DNA from: DAOPXV01 sp035352535 | GTDB taxonomy: Bacteria; Muiribacteriota; UBA9980 | Length of the DNA stretch: 57,626 nucleotides | Direction: 5' to 3' | NCBI GenBank assembly: GCA_964545075.1 | Contig: CAZJFS010000008.1 | Coordinates: 1-57,626 of the forward strand | Shown here: positions 34,036-42,638 of the stretch, piece by piece | How the letters are laid out: every line of letters begins with the position of its first letter | How positions within the stretch are numbered: position 1 is the first letter of the stretch | Position numbers and translations under genes: made by a program | Notes under the pieces: model-generated | What the model was told of the DNA's origin: nothing | The model's input: only the letters and a program-made list of their open reading frames with translations | Databases searched by the model: none

Positions 34036-34475
34036 TGATCCAATTTATTATATTTGATGTCGTTGAGATTCGCCACGTAAGTCACGATGGAAGTCTGGCG
34101 AGCTACGCCTTCTTCCGTCCACATGAGCATGACGGTGAGCGAAATCAGGTCCTTGTCGTTATGGCCCTTGGCTTCTTCTATGTTTATTTTGCCGGAAGCT
34201 TTATATTTTTCAAGGAATCCTTTTTCTATGGTTATATCGGGATATTTTTCATTCGGGAAATCTATTGTTTTTCCTTTATTATCGAATATGAACCTGTCGG
34301 TTTTTATGGTGTCTATGACCGACTGGATTATGACGGTGGCGTCGAGCAGCGCGCCGCTTTTTTCAACGTTCCTGTTTGAAGTAAAAAAAACGGATGCCAC
34401 GGGTATCACCATTATGCTCAAAAGCACTATGGCGATAAGTATTTGTATGAAAGTGACGCCTTTTTGATTTTTCAT
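34032..34475 (-). CDS. Prepilin-like minor pseudopilin lacking Glu5
   Basis: 147 residues from ATG at 34475, two bases after the upstream stop codon. The N-terminus MKNQKG|VTFIQILIAIVLL has the prepilin cleavage site and hydrophobic helix, but Gln replaces the usual Glu5. Loss of Glu5 is known for tip minor pseudopilins such as GspK; the position in the operon fits an I- or V-type minor subunit as well. It is coupled to the next prepilin gene. Confidence 0.8.
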   Translation of the reverse strand: MKNQKGVTFIQILIAIVLLSIMVIPVASVFFTSNRNVEKSGALLDATVIIQSVIDTIKTDRFIFDNKGKTIDFPNEKYPDITIEKGFLEKYKASGKINIEEAKGHNDKDLISLTVMLMWTEEGVARQTSIVTYVANLNDIKYNKLDQ

Positions 34476-34476
34476 G

Positions 34477-35022
34477 TTAATGGTATGTTTTTTTAAGGTC
34501 ATCTTCGAATTTTTTATACTCACTTTTATATTTATCATAGTTGTCTATGAATTCAATAGCTTTTTGAGCGTTCTCCGACATCGGGTGCGTCGGGTTTTCT
34601 TTGAGGAATTTTTCAAACATTTCACGCGCGACGACGAAATTTTTACTGGTAAAATATATCTGAGCTTTGGTGAACTCTATAAGATCCTTTTCGTCAGGCA
34701 TGAGATTTGGATCTTTTCCCATGGCGTTGAGTTCGAGCATGGACTTTTCATAATTTCCCTCGCGCATCAGATCGTATATTTTATCAAGCCTTTTAGGAGG
34801 AATGAAATTCGATATTTTAGCTGATGCGGCGTCCGAATAATAAGGTTTTGAGGTTCCTTCCGTTTTCGGGGCGACGGTCCGCGTTTTCGTATCCGTGGCG
34901 GGGCCATCCTGCGCGGTGCTGAAATTATTTTTATGAGCAGGGCCGCGCATAAAGAAAAAAACAAGGATTAAAGCCGTAATCACCGCCAGAACGGCAATAA
35001 AATGCCTGCTGTCTAAACTCAT
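34477..35022 (-). CDS. Membrane-anchored TPR-like protein
   Basis: 181 residues. A transmembrane helix (about 8-25) is followed by a Thr/Pro/Lys-rich linker and a TPR-like helical region (KIYDLMREGNYEKSMLELNA, then KNFVVAREMFEKFLKENP). It is first in the minus-strand run that continues through two prepilin-like genes, scpA and scpB, and probably serves the pilus-like apparatus (inference). Confidence 0.7.
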   Translation of the reverse strand: MSLDSRHFIAVLAVITALILVFFFMRGPAHKNNFSTAQDGPATDTKTRTVAPKTEGTSKPYYSDAASAKISNFIPPKRLDKIYDLMREGNYEKSMLELNAMGKDPNLMPDEKDLIEFTKAQIYFTSKNFVVAREMFEKFLKENPTHPMSENAQKAIEFIDNYDKYKSEYKKFEDDLKKTYH

Positions 35023-35042
35023 ACAAAAACTCCGGATAAAAA

Positions 35043-35077
35043 ATAAAATATTACGAAATAATTTCGTAATATTTTAT
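35043..35077 (-). terminator. Terminator of the propeller lipoprotein gene, possibly overlapping a promoter
   Basis: A perfect 16-base-pair AT-rich stem (35043-35058 with 35062-35077) lies 85 bases past the stop at 35162. On the same strand TTTACA and TGA-TAAAAT (about 35071-35076) could form an extended -10 promoter for the TPR/prepilin/scp operon, placing its -10 box inside the stem. Confidence 0.6.
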
Positions 35078-35161
35078 CATAAAAACACTTAAATTGTAAA
35101 TAAATAATATTTATGTTAACAAACGCTTGTTTTTCAGCTTAGAAATCACCAGCCGCAAACC

Positions 35162-36301
35162 TTATTTAGCTTGTTTTTCAGGCTTTTTCGGGAAATCCAG
35201 TAAGAAAAGCCCCGAAGCCGTTCCTATAAATACGGCCTTGTTTATGCCCGCTACTGCGTTAACCGTGTTTGAACCCAGGCCGTTGGCGGTGGTATAGCTC
35301 TCCCATTTATTATCGCCGTTAAAAAATGAAAGTCCTTTAGTAGTGCCTATCCAGAGACTATCGTCCGCGTCAATATAGATCGATCTGATCCAGTTTGAAA
35401 GAAGCTCGGAGTTTCCTTTTACTTTTTTAAATCCGATTCCTGAAGATGTTTTCGTGGTCACTTCGGAATCCGCTGAAAATACCGACCAGTTATTGAAATT
35501 TTTGCACCTGTTTATGCCCATGTTGGTTCCGATGTATAGAACGCCTTTGGAGTTTGACGCTATAGCCGATACCGTATTTCCGGCCATTTCAGTGTTTCCG
35601 GGCTCTTCTATTACTTCGCCCGACGGCGTTATTTTCGATGAAGTTCCTGTCTTGGTTGAAAAAAGTTTCGGGCCGTCCACGACGATCAAGCCCTGACGGG
35701 TTCCGGCATATATGCCTTTCGCTTTTTCTTCCTTGCCGAAGCATACCACGTCGTCGTTGGGAAGGTTGTCGCTTTTTCTTGTGAATTTTGAGAATCCTTT
35801 ATTGCCGTCATATAAAAGAAGTCCGTAATTGGTCGCGGCCCATATTTCTCCGCCGCTGGTTTGAATTATCGCCTGAACGTGGTTCTCGTCGAATTTTCTT
35901 ACCGAAGTGAAATTATATGCGAAAATCTCATTATCGGTGCCAAGCCATAATTTTCCGCCTTCTTCCTGGCATATAGCTTTAATTTTAGCGGTTTTTAGTA
36001 TTCCTTCATTATCGATGACCTGCGTTGTCGATTTGGCGTCGGTATCATAAAAGTAGAGGCCGGCGCCGGTGCCTACGAAAAGTCCTTTTTTTGAAGAAAA
36101 AGTGCCCGGCAGCAATGAAAATATCTCGCCGGCCTGAGGGGCCGATCCGACGCTTAAAGCTGAAAGTTCGCGTTTTTCGGGCAGCGCTTCGCTGGCGGAA
36201 CCGGTTTCCTTTTTTCCCCCGCCGCATCCGGCCGCCGAAATAGAAAAAATCGTAAGCATTATTATTAGAGATAAAAATGAGAATTTTCTCGGATTATACA
36301 A
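35162..36301 (-). CDS. Lipoprotein with two-component-regulator-type beta-propeller repeats
   Basis: 379 residues with lipobox SAAGC. The mature part has repeated Reg_prop blades, for example KGLFVGTGAGLYFYD, GKLWLGTDNEIFAYN, GEIWAATNYGLLLYDG and SLWIGTTKGLSFFNG. In hybrid sensors these blades form periplasmic ligand-binding propellers; here no kinase domain is attached. TTG start at 36301 with AGGAGG eight bases upstream. It follows lptD by 81 bases. Confidence 0.82.
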   Translation of the reverse strand: MYNPRKFSFLSLIIMLTIFSISAAGCGGGKKETGSASEALPEKRELSALSVGSAPQAGEIFSLLPGTFSSKKGLFVGTGAGLYFYDTDAKSTTQVIDNEGILKTAKIKAICQEEGGKLWLGTDNEIFAYNFTSVRKFDENHVQAIIQTSGGEIWAATNYGLLLYDGNKGFSKFTRKSDNLPNDDVVCFGKEEKAKGIYAGTRQGLIVVDGPKLFSTKTGTSSKITPSGEVIEEPGNTEMAGNTVSAIASNSKGVLYIGTNMGINRCKNFNNWSVFSADSEVTTKTSSGIGFKKVKGNSELLSNWIRSIYIDADDSLWIGTTKGLSFFNGDNKWESYTTANGLGSNTVNAVAGINKAVFIGTASGLFLLDFPKKPEKQAK

Positions 36302-36382
36302 TTTTAATTCCTCCTATGGCGAAAGAGCATTGATTTTAATTATTTATTTGCGTTCGTTTAAATAGCGCCGCGCCGGATCATA

Positions 36383-38677
36383 TTAGTAGAACAGCCTGTC
36401 CGTAGTATTCGTACGCTTGAATTTTCCGCTAACCTTGTCGTAATAGCCGCGCTGGCGATCTTCAGGAAAAGCTTTTATGCCAAATTCTATATAGTATTCC
36501 TTCTGCTGAGGGTTGGCGCGGATCGTAGCTTCCATGCAATGAAGATCCCGGATGAAATAATAATTCACGTTTGAAAGCGATTTGGTTGGAAGATCGTATA
36601 TGACATCCGCGTTCACCCGCCAGAAACGCCCCGCGTCAAACTGTATGGTCGAATTCATCGTCTGGTATTGTTTAGTTATTCTATCATAAGTCGTCGATGT
36701 TTGCCAGTTTATTTTTTCACCCATCTGATAGTCATATTTAAGGTAAAGATTGCTTAAATTCATATTGCCCGAGAATAAATTCGAGAACATGGTGTCCTGG
36801 TAATCGTATGACGCGCGAAGGTAAAGCCTGTGATAGGTAAACTTATCTTTTTTATACGTCATCGTGAAATCGTTTGAAACGCCCTGGAATGCGTGAAGAT
36901 CGTAATCATAATAAAACTGCATAAGATTGGAGCGCAGTTCGGTTCCCTGATCCGTCACGGTCGGACCGCTGTAGGCGAGCGTCGAATAAAGTTTGTTCTG
37001 CGTGTCTATTCTATTTGACTGGAACGGATAAATTCCATAAGTTCTAGTGTTGTTATACCTTAAATTAGCGTTCGTGTATTTTCCGATATTTTGCGTCATG
37101 GTAACGCCTCCGTCGAGTATGTTTTCGCGCTCATCGGCTTTGTCCGCCCGCAGGCGATATGATGAGTCGACGGTCAGATTGGTGAGCTGCGAAAGCTGGA
37201 AGCGTTCGGTATCGACGCGCCATTGCGTATCAAAAACATTACGTCTTAAAACATTGCCGCTCGTGGTTTCTTCCCGCGTTCCGAGAACGCTTCGCGTCGA
37301 AAGGAACAGCGGCGAATTTATTATTTTTTCGCGTCTGGTATTTACGTCGATTTCCGGCGTGTAGTCAAGGGACGATACGTATTGGTTAGGCCTGTCGTTA
37401 AGGTCCGTTCTTTTCTTATATCTTACCAGAAAATCATAATTCTGCTCGTTATATGAAAGATTATACTGGCTGTTCATTTCTTTGTTTACGGTGTAATTTC
37501 CATTGATAACATCTGAAAAATAATCAATATTGTAATTGAGCGTGGAATTGTTTTTGATCTGATACTGCCCGGTCAGAGAGTTCCTGTTTATGGATTCATT
37601 TCTTATGCTATCGAATGAATAGTCGCTGTAAAGCGTTCCGGATATTTTATCCATGAATTTATAACGATGGTTGATGTTCTGGAAATATCCGCGGTTGGTT
37701 TCATTTGAAATGCTCAGGCTTCCGTTCTGGTTATCGTTGAAGAAATAGTCCCATGTGATGTTTTGATAAAAACCTTTAGGCTTTGTATATCCCATGGTCA
37801 TCTTGAATTTTTTTTCTTCCTTTTTGCGCAAATTCATGGAAGCGTAGGGAAGCTTAAAAATCGTAATACCGAAAAGATTATATCTGGGTCTTTTTAAGAT
37901 CATTCTGTCGTTCGGATATATGGTAACTTCGCTTGCCTGCATGCACCAGTGAGGGTGATCCAGGTCGCACGAAGTGTAAGTAGCGCCGTTCGGGGCTGAT
38001 ATTTTATTCGCCGTAAGTTCTACGCGTTTAGCTTTTGTTATCGTCGGGTCGGAGTAAATCTTTGCGTCCAGCATAAATCCATCGCCGGTTTTTATGTTAT
38101 AAACCAGGAATTCACCGGTCACTTTTTTTAATTTTCCGCTTTGTTCCTGCCAGTAAACGACCTTTCCCTGGGCGAAAACCAGTTCTTTGTTAAGATCCGC
38201 TTCGATGTTATTGGCTATAATTTCCATTTTATCCTGTTTGACGTCGGCCGCGCCTTTGGCTATTACCTTTTCCTCGGCTGTTCTGTATTCAACGTAATCG
38301 CCGGTCACTATTATAGGAAGTTTCTTCTTAAAGCTATAATCGGGCGCCGCTTCATCCTGTACCGGCGCTATGTAAGGCTGCGGAATGGCTGTTATGCCGG
38401 TGCTGCTTCCGCCGGTCAGCGGATTATAGATCTGGTCGGTATTAAACGTCTGCCCGTTCTGATTATAGGTAGTGTCGCCCGGAATAGTGTATGTAGTGAC
38501 GGGCGGCTGATAGGTCGTAACCTGCGATATAGCCGTTTCTGAAAATGCGAAAACTAACGTTGAAACAACGGTGAAAAAAACGAAAACCTTCGCCATAATA
38601 TTAAAGTATATATTATAGCGGCGGCGCCTTTTTTTATATTCAGGTCCGTATGACGGTATTTTTTCAGGCAATGTCAT
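36383..38677 (-). CDS. lptD: LptD-like outer-membrane LPS assembly protein
   Basis: 764 residues. After a hydrophobic N-terminal segment (about 30-52) and a Thr/Tyr/Pro-rich linker comes an OstA/jellyroll region (VTGDYVEYRTAEEKVIAKGA; FAQGKVVYWQEQSGKL). Next is YTSCDLDHPHWCMQASEVTI, typical of the LptD hinge, then a long beta barrel of alternating aromatic strands. LptD inserts lipopolysaccharide into the outer leaflet with LptE, so this is direct evidence for an outer membrane. Start ATG at 38677 has no clear ribosome binding site; MAKVFVFFTVV at 38596 is an alternative. Confidence 0.82.
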   Translation of the reverse strand: MTLPEKIPSYGPEYKKRRRRYNIYFNIMAKVFVFFTVVSTLVFAFSETAISQVTTYQPPVTTYTIPGDTTYNQNGQTFNTDQIYNPLTGGSSTGITAIPQPYIAPVQDEAAPDYSFKKKLPIIVTGDYVEYRTAEEKVIAKGAADVKQDKMEIIANNIEADLNKELVFAQGKVVYWQEQSGKLKKVTGEFLVYNIKTGDGFMLDAKIYSDPTITKAKRVELTANKISAPNGATYTSCDLDHPHWCMQASEVTIYPNDRMILKRPRYNLFGITIFKLPYASMNLRKKEEKKFKMTMGYTKPKGFYQNITWDYFFNDNQNGSLSISNETNRGYFQNINHRYKFMDKISGTLYSDYSFDSIRNESINRNSLTGQYQIKNNSTLNYNIDYFSDVINGNYTVNKEMNSQYNLSYNEQNYDFLVRYKKRTDLNDRPNQYVSSLDYTPEIDVNTRREKIINSPLFLSTRSVLGTREETTSGNVLRRNVFDTQWRVDTERFQLSQLTNLTVDSSYRLRADKADERENILDGGVTMTQNIGKYTNANLRYNNTRTYGIYPFQSNRIDTQNKLYSTLAYSGPTVTDQGTELRSNLMQFYYDYDLHAFQGVSNDFTMTYKKDKFTYHRLYLRASYDYQDTMFSNLFSGNMNLSNLYLKYDYQMGEKINWQTSTTYDRITKQYQTMNSTIQFDAGRFWRVNADVIYDLPTKSLSNVNYYFIRDLHCMEATIRANPQQKEYYIEFGIKAFPEDRQRGYYDKVSGKFKRTNTTDRLFY

Positions 38678-38774
38678 GTTGTCTTAATAATCGGAAATAT
38701 ATCGGGATTAATTAATAAAATTGAGCGGCATAAAATTAATTAACTTAAACGATATTTAAGCCGATATTGTATGT

Positions 38775-41372
38775 ATGGCTGAAAAACCAGTATTAGAGCA
38801 AATAATTGAAAAATTTTCAAGCGAATCGCAGTTCGTACGTGAAGAAGCGGCATATGAACTATCTTTAATAAATTCCGAAAAGGCCATAAAAGTCTTCGTG
38901 AACGGTTTGTCGGATCCGGTGCCGGGCATACGCGCCGCATGCGCAAAATTCATATCAAAATACGGCTCGCAGTATTCGGCGCTGGCCGTCGGCCCTCTTA
39001 TAAAAGCGCTTCATGACGCGGACGCTGAAACCGCCCGCAATGCAGCCAGATCGCTCGGGTCCATAGGCGATAATTCCGCGGTCGATCCGCTCATCGAAAT
39101 TTTAAAAAATGAAAATCAAAATACGAGAATATACGCTATAATCGCCCTTGGAAAACTTGGAGATGATCGCGCGGTAAGGCCTATGCTGGAACTTATGCGC
39201 GACGACCACGATAAAAAAGTCCGCGCCACCATATTGATGGCGCTCGGCAATTTTAAAAATCCGAAACTTCTTCCCATAATAATGAAATTTGGCCTTGCGG
39301 ATAACGATGCCCGCGTCCGGGCCTCGGCGGTCGAATCGATATCGAATTTGAACCCGACGCTCGAGGAAGTTTCCGGGGAACTTCGAAAAATGCTCCATGA
39401 CCCTCATAACCGCGTCGTGGCGAATGCCTGCATGGCTCTCTGGAAAGCCGGAGATCTGTCGGTAACGGATGATATAACCAAACTTATAAAAAACCAGGAT
39501 AAGACGTTCCGGGCTTCCGGAGCTTACGTGCTGGGAAATATAATAAACTCTGAAGCTTTGTCCATGCTTATTTCAATGAAAAATGACCCCGACGCGGATG
39601 TGCGCGTGAACGTCGCCAGATCGCTTTCAAGAGTAAGCTCGCCGAAAGCGCTTGCCGAACTTATTGAAATGCTTGAAGATAAGGATGAGGCGGTAAAAAA
39701 GACCGCGTATAATTTCATTTTAAAATGCGGCGAAGAATATGCTTTCTGGCCGATGATAAATAACCTTAAATCTTCGCGGGAGCTAATGCGGTTCATAGCG
39801 GTAAAAGTCCTTTGTAATATCGACGATCCGGCCGCTATTCCTTATATAAGCGAAGCCGTTCAAAATGAAAAGCCTTCCGAAATGAAAAACGAAATGTCGA
39901 AATTTCTTGCCATAATGAATGAGCGACATCCGGAAGGCGCTAAAAAAATAGAGCGGCATAAAGAGGAACCCAGGATAATAGTCCAGACTCAAAATTTTAA
40001 CGAAAGCAACGCCCTGCCCGAGGTTTCGGAAGAAAAAACTCTCGCGGATAAAATAATAGAGCAGCTTTTTCATAAATCTCAATTTTTAAGGGAAGAAGCC
40101 GCGTACGAGCTTTCATTTATTCACTCCGAAAAAGCGGTTATCGCTCTTGTTAAGGGACTTTCCGATCCCGTCGCCAGAGTGCGGTGCATATGCGCGAGAA
40201 GCCTTTCAAAATATGGCTGGAAATTCACCAAGGAAGTCACTCCGAAACTTATCGAGGCGCTTTATGATGAAAACGGCGAGGTGGCTCAGGCCGTGGCGCA
40301 CTCGCTGGGCTTTATGCGTGATAAATCAGCCATTCCATCGTTAATCGAAATATTATACCATGAAAATCTTAACACCAGGCTTTACGCCGCGATGGCGCTG
40401 GGCAGAATGGCCGATGAGTCTTCGCTGAAACCCCTTCTGGAACTATTGCAGAGGGACCATGATAAAAAGGTCAGATCCACCGTCCTTGTGGCTTTAGGGC
40501 ATATCGCTTCGCCTAAAACGCTTCCGCTTATTTTGAAATACGGTCTTAACGATACCGATCCGCATGTGCGCGCATCCGCCGTGGAAGCCATTTCAAAATT
40601 GAACCTTCCGCGCGAAGAGGTTCTCAAGCATCTTAAAGGCATGCTCAACGACCCGAACAACCGCGTTTTTGCCAATACGTGCCTTGCCATATGGAAAGTG
40701 GACGAAATAATGGCGATGAATCACATAAATAAGCTTATTAAAAGTCCGGATAAATGGTATAGGGCTTCGGGCAGCTATGTGCTCGGCCAGATCGGCTCGA
40801 ATGAAGCCGTGAATATACTTCTTTCAATGAAAAACGACGCCGAGGCCGACGTTCGTCTTAACGTCGCGAAATCTCTCGGAAATATAAAATCGACGAAGGC
40901 TATAACCGCGATATTCGACCTTTTAGACGACGAAGACGAGGTCGTTAAAAAGACGGCTTATGATGCCATATTAAACTGCAGCGATAAATCGGTATTCTGG
41001 CAGATGATACAATATCTTAAATCGCCGCACGAGGTCATAAGGTATTTAGCCACGGTCGTGCTCTGCAATATAGACGACCCGAAAGCGTCTCCGTTCGTGC
41101 TTGAGGAGATATCGAAGGAAAAAAACGCCGAGGTTAAATCCGAACTCGTTAAATATCTTACGCTTTTAATGGCGCGGCATCCGGTAGAGTCGTACAAGGA
41201 TGTTTTTTCCGAAACCCAGAAGAATGCGGCGGTAGCGGAAGAAGGCCTTAAAATGATATCTCTTCTTCATATAGATAAGGAAGTTAGAAAAACGTTATAC
41301 GAAAGCGCGGCTAAATCTAATTTTCAAAAAGTTTCAGCCGAAGCTGAAAAAATATTAAATCCGCCGTCATGA
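38775..41372 (+). CDS. HEAT-repeat protein with tandemly duplicated halves
   Basis: 865 residues built of PBS-lyase/HEAT-type helical repeats. Residues about 7-395 and 423-811 are two collinear copies offset by 416 residues. For example QFVREEAAYELSLINSEKA matches QFLREEAAYELSFIHSEKA, and VRASAVESISNLN matches VRASAVEAISKLN. HEAT solenoids are protein-binding scaffolds; no catalytic motif is seen and no signal peptide is present. It is divergent from lptD, and no strong ribosome binding site precedes the ATG. Confidence 0.88.
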   Translation: MAEKPVLEQIIEKFSSESQFVREEAAYELSLINSEKAIKVFVNGLSDPVPGIRAACAKFISKYGSQYSALAVGPLIKALHDADAETARNAARSLGSIGDNSAVDPLIEILKNENQNTRIYAIIALGKLGDDRAVRPMLELMRDDHDKKVRATILMALGNFKNPKLLPIIMKFGLADNDARVRASAVESISNLNPTLEEVSGELRKMLHDPHNRVVANACMALWKAGDLSVTDDITKLIKNQDKTFRASGAYVLGNIINSEALSMLISMKNDPDADVRVNVARSLSRVSSPKALAELIEMLEDKDEAVKKTAYNFILKCGEEYAFWPMINNLKSSRELMRFIAVKVLCNIDDPAAIPYISEAVQNEKPSEMKNEMSKFLAIMNERHPEGAKKIERHKEEPRIIVQTQNFNESNALPEVSEEKTLADKIIEQLFHKSQFLREEAAYELSFIHSEKAVIALVKGLSDPVARVRCICARSLSKYGWKFTKEVTPKLIEALYDENGEVAQAVAHSLGFMRDKSAIPSLIEILYHENLNTRLYAAMALGRMADESSLKPLLELLQRDHDKKVRSTVLVALGHIASPKTLPLILKYGLNDTDPHVRASAVEAISKLNLPREEVLKHLKGMLNDPNNRVFANTCLAIWKVDEIMAMNHINKLIKSPDKWYRASGSYVLGQIGSNEAVNILLSMKNDAEADVRLNVAKSLGNIKSTKAITAIFDLLDDEDEVVKKTAYDAILNCSDKSVFWQMIQYLKSPHEVIRYLATVVLCNIDDPKASPFVLEEISKEKNAEVKSELVKYLTLLMARHPVESYKDVFSETQKNAAVAEEGLKMISLLHIDKEVRKTLYESAAKSNFQKVSAEAEKILNPPS

Positions 41373-41402
41373 TCGTTCGACCGGCCCCGAGCTATATTTT
41401 TC

Positions 41403-42026
41403 TTACCAGGCGTGAAAAACGCTTTCAATTTCCTCAATTTCAACCCGGCCATTGCATATGTCGTTAACGGCTGCCGTGAATTTTGGCTTATTCATTTCAG
41501 TGACCGCGGTTATCTTGACATTTTCCTGATAATCCGTAGCTAAAACCGCTATTTCGGGTTGCTTCAAAAACCGCTCGATCGAGCCGAGATACGTATAATC
41601 GAATTTGATGGAAAATTTCAGGCTCAGCGCCATTTTAACCGATCCGGCGCGCGTTAAAACTTCGGAACATGCCGCCGAATAAGCTCTTACAAGCCCTCCC
41701 GATCCGAGTTTGATTCCTCCGAAATAGCGCGTCACTATGACGATAAGATTTACGAGATCCTGATGCGTTATCACGTTTAATATCGGCATTCCGGCGGTCC
41801 CGGAAGGCTCTCCGTCGTCGTTGAATCTTTTGAAAACGGTATTTGTTCCCACGGCGTAAGCGTAGCAGTGATGGGTAGCGTCGTTATACTTTTTGCGAAT
41901 CCCGTCAAGTCTTGAAACCGCTTCTTTTTCATCGGTCACGAAAAAGCAATCGCTTATAAACCTTGATTTTTGAATCACGATTTCGCACGAGGCCTCGTTT
42001 TTGATTGTGTTGTAGGAAGTTAGCAT
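41403..42026 (-). CDS. YigZ/IMPACT family protein
   Basis: 207 residues matching the UPF0029 family. The N-terminal domain has SRFISDCFF, ATHHCYAYAVG, RFNDDGEPSGTAGMPI and TRYFGGIKLGSGGLVRAY; the C-terminal domain is a smaller ferredoxin-like fold. Eukaryotic IMPACT modulates Gcn2, while the bacterial role is unsettled. An extended -10 box TGA-TATAAT (42036-42041) ends nine bases before the ATG and there is no ribosome binding site, so the mRNA is leaderless or nearly so. Confidence 0.92.
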   Translation of the reverse strand: MLTSYNTIKNEASCEIVIQKSRFISDCFFVTDEKEAVSRLDGIRKKYNDATHHCYAYAVGTNTVFKRFNDDGEPSGTAGMPILNVITHQDLVNLIVIVTRYFGGIKLGSGGLVRAYSAACSEVLTRAGSVKMALSLKFSIKFDYTYLGSIERFLKQPEIAVLATDYQENVKITAVTEMNKPKFTAAVNDICNGRVEIEEIESVFHAW

Positions 42027-42186
42027 AACATCGAAATTATATCATAAATTTTAAAAAAAATATATGAGCCCTTCTTGTTTTAAGATGACGGATCAGAACG
42101 ATTTGGATATTATGCGTTCTCCGGCCATGATGTTTTATAATCGAAACCGAAGATCCGTAAATATATTATAAAATACGCCGGTGATA

Positions 42187-42216
42187 TTGACTTGATTCGC
42201 TGAAATGTGTTAAAAT
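42187..42216 (+). promoter_or_regulatory. Promoter of the His/Cys-rich gene and RND pump operon
   Basis: TTGACT (42187-42192), 18-base spacer, TAAAAT (42211-42216). Only eight bases separate the -10 box from the ATG at 42225, predicting a leaderless transcript. Confidence 0.6.
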
Positions 42217-42224
42217 TATAAACG

Positions 42225-42515
42225 ATGTTCAGATTCATTTCGGTCTTAATGTTAATAATAAATCTAACCGCTTTTATCCCGTGTTCGCTTTATCACGATC
42301 ACGATTGCGACGACGAGCACGATTTCGCGCAGGCTGGCGCGAACCATAATCACTGCGGCGGCGCCGATCATTGCGTCTGTTCAAAAATAATATTGCCGGC
42401 CGAGCAAAAAATTTCACCGTTTTTGTGTTCAAGTAAATTAAATATCAGCCAAAATTTTTCCTTTGCTTTAAACCTTTTTGAATGCACCATATTTCACCCG
42501 CCTCGCTTGTCATAG
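42225..42515 (+). CDS. Small secreted His/Cys-rich protein heading the RND pump cluster
   Basis: 96 residues. An N-terminal hydrophobic segment is followed by CSLYHDHDCDDEHDFA and NHNHCGGADHCVC, dense in metal-binding His, Cys and Asp. The C-terminus is hydrophobic and ends HPPRLS, like small DUF2946-type proteins found near metal efflux operons. A periplasmic metal-binding role linked to the pump is inference. The gene has no ribosome binding site but a promoter right next to its ATG. Confidence 0.65.
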   Translation: MFRFISVLMLIINLTAFIPCSLYHDHDCDDEHDFAQAGANHNHCGGADHCVCSKIILPAEQKISPFLCSSKLNISQNFSFALNLFECTIFHPPRLS

Positions 42516-42638
42516 CTTTTTTTGACCTCGTTTTCTTTTAAAGACCATGCGGATTAATGCCGCAGCGTTTTTGATCGTGAATTTTATCGTTTCAAGACAA
42601 TTATTTTAATACATTTTAAAAAATAAATGGAGGCACCC

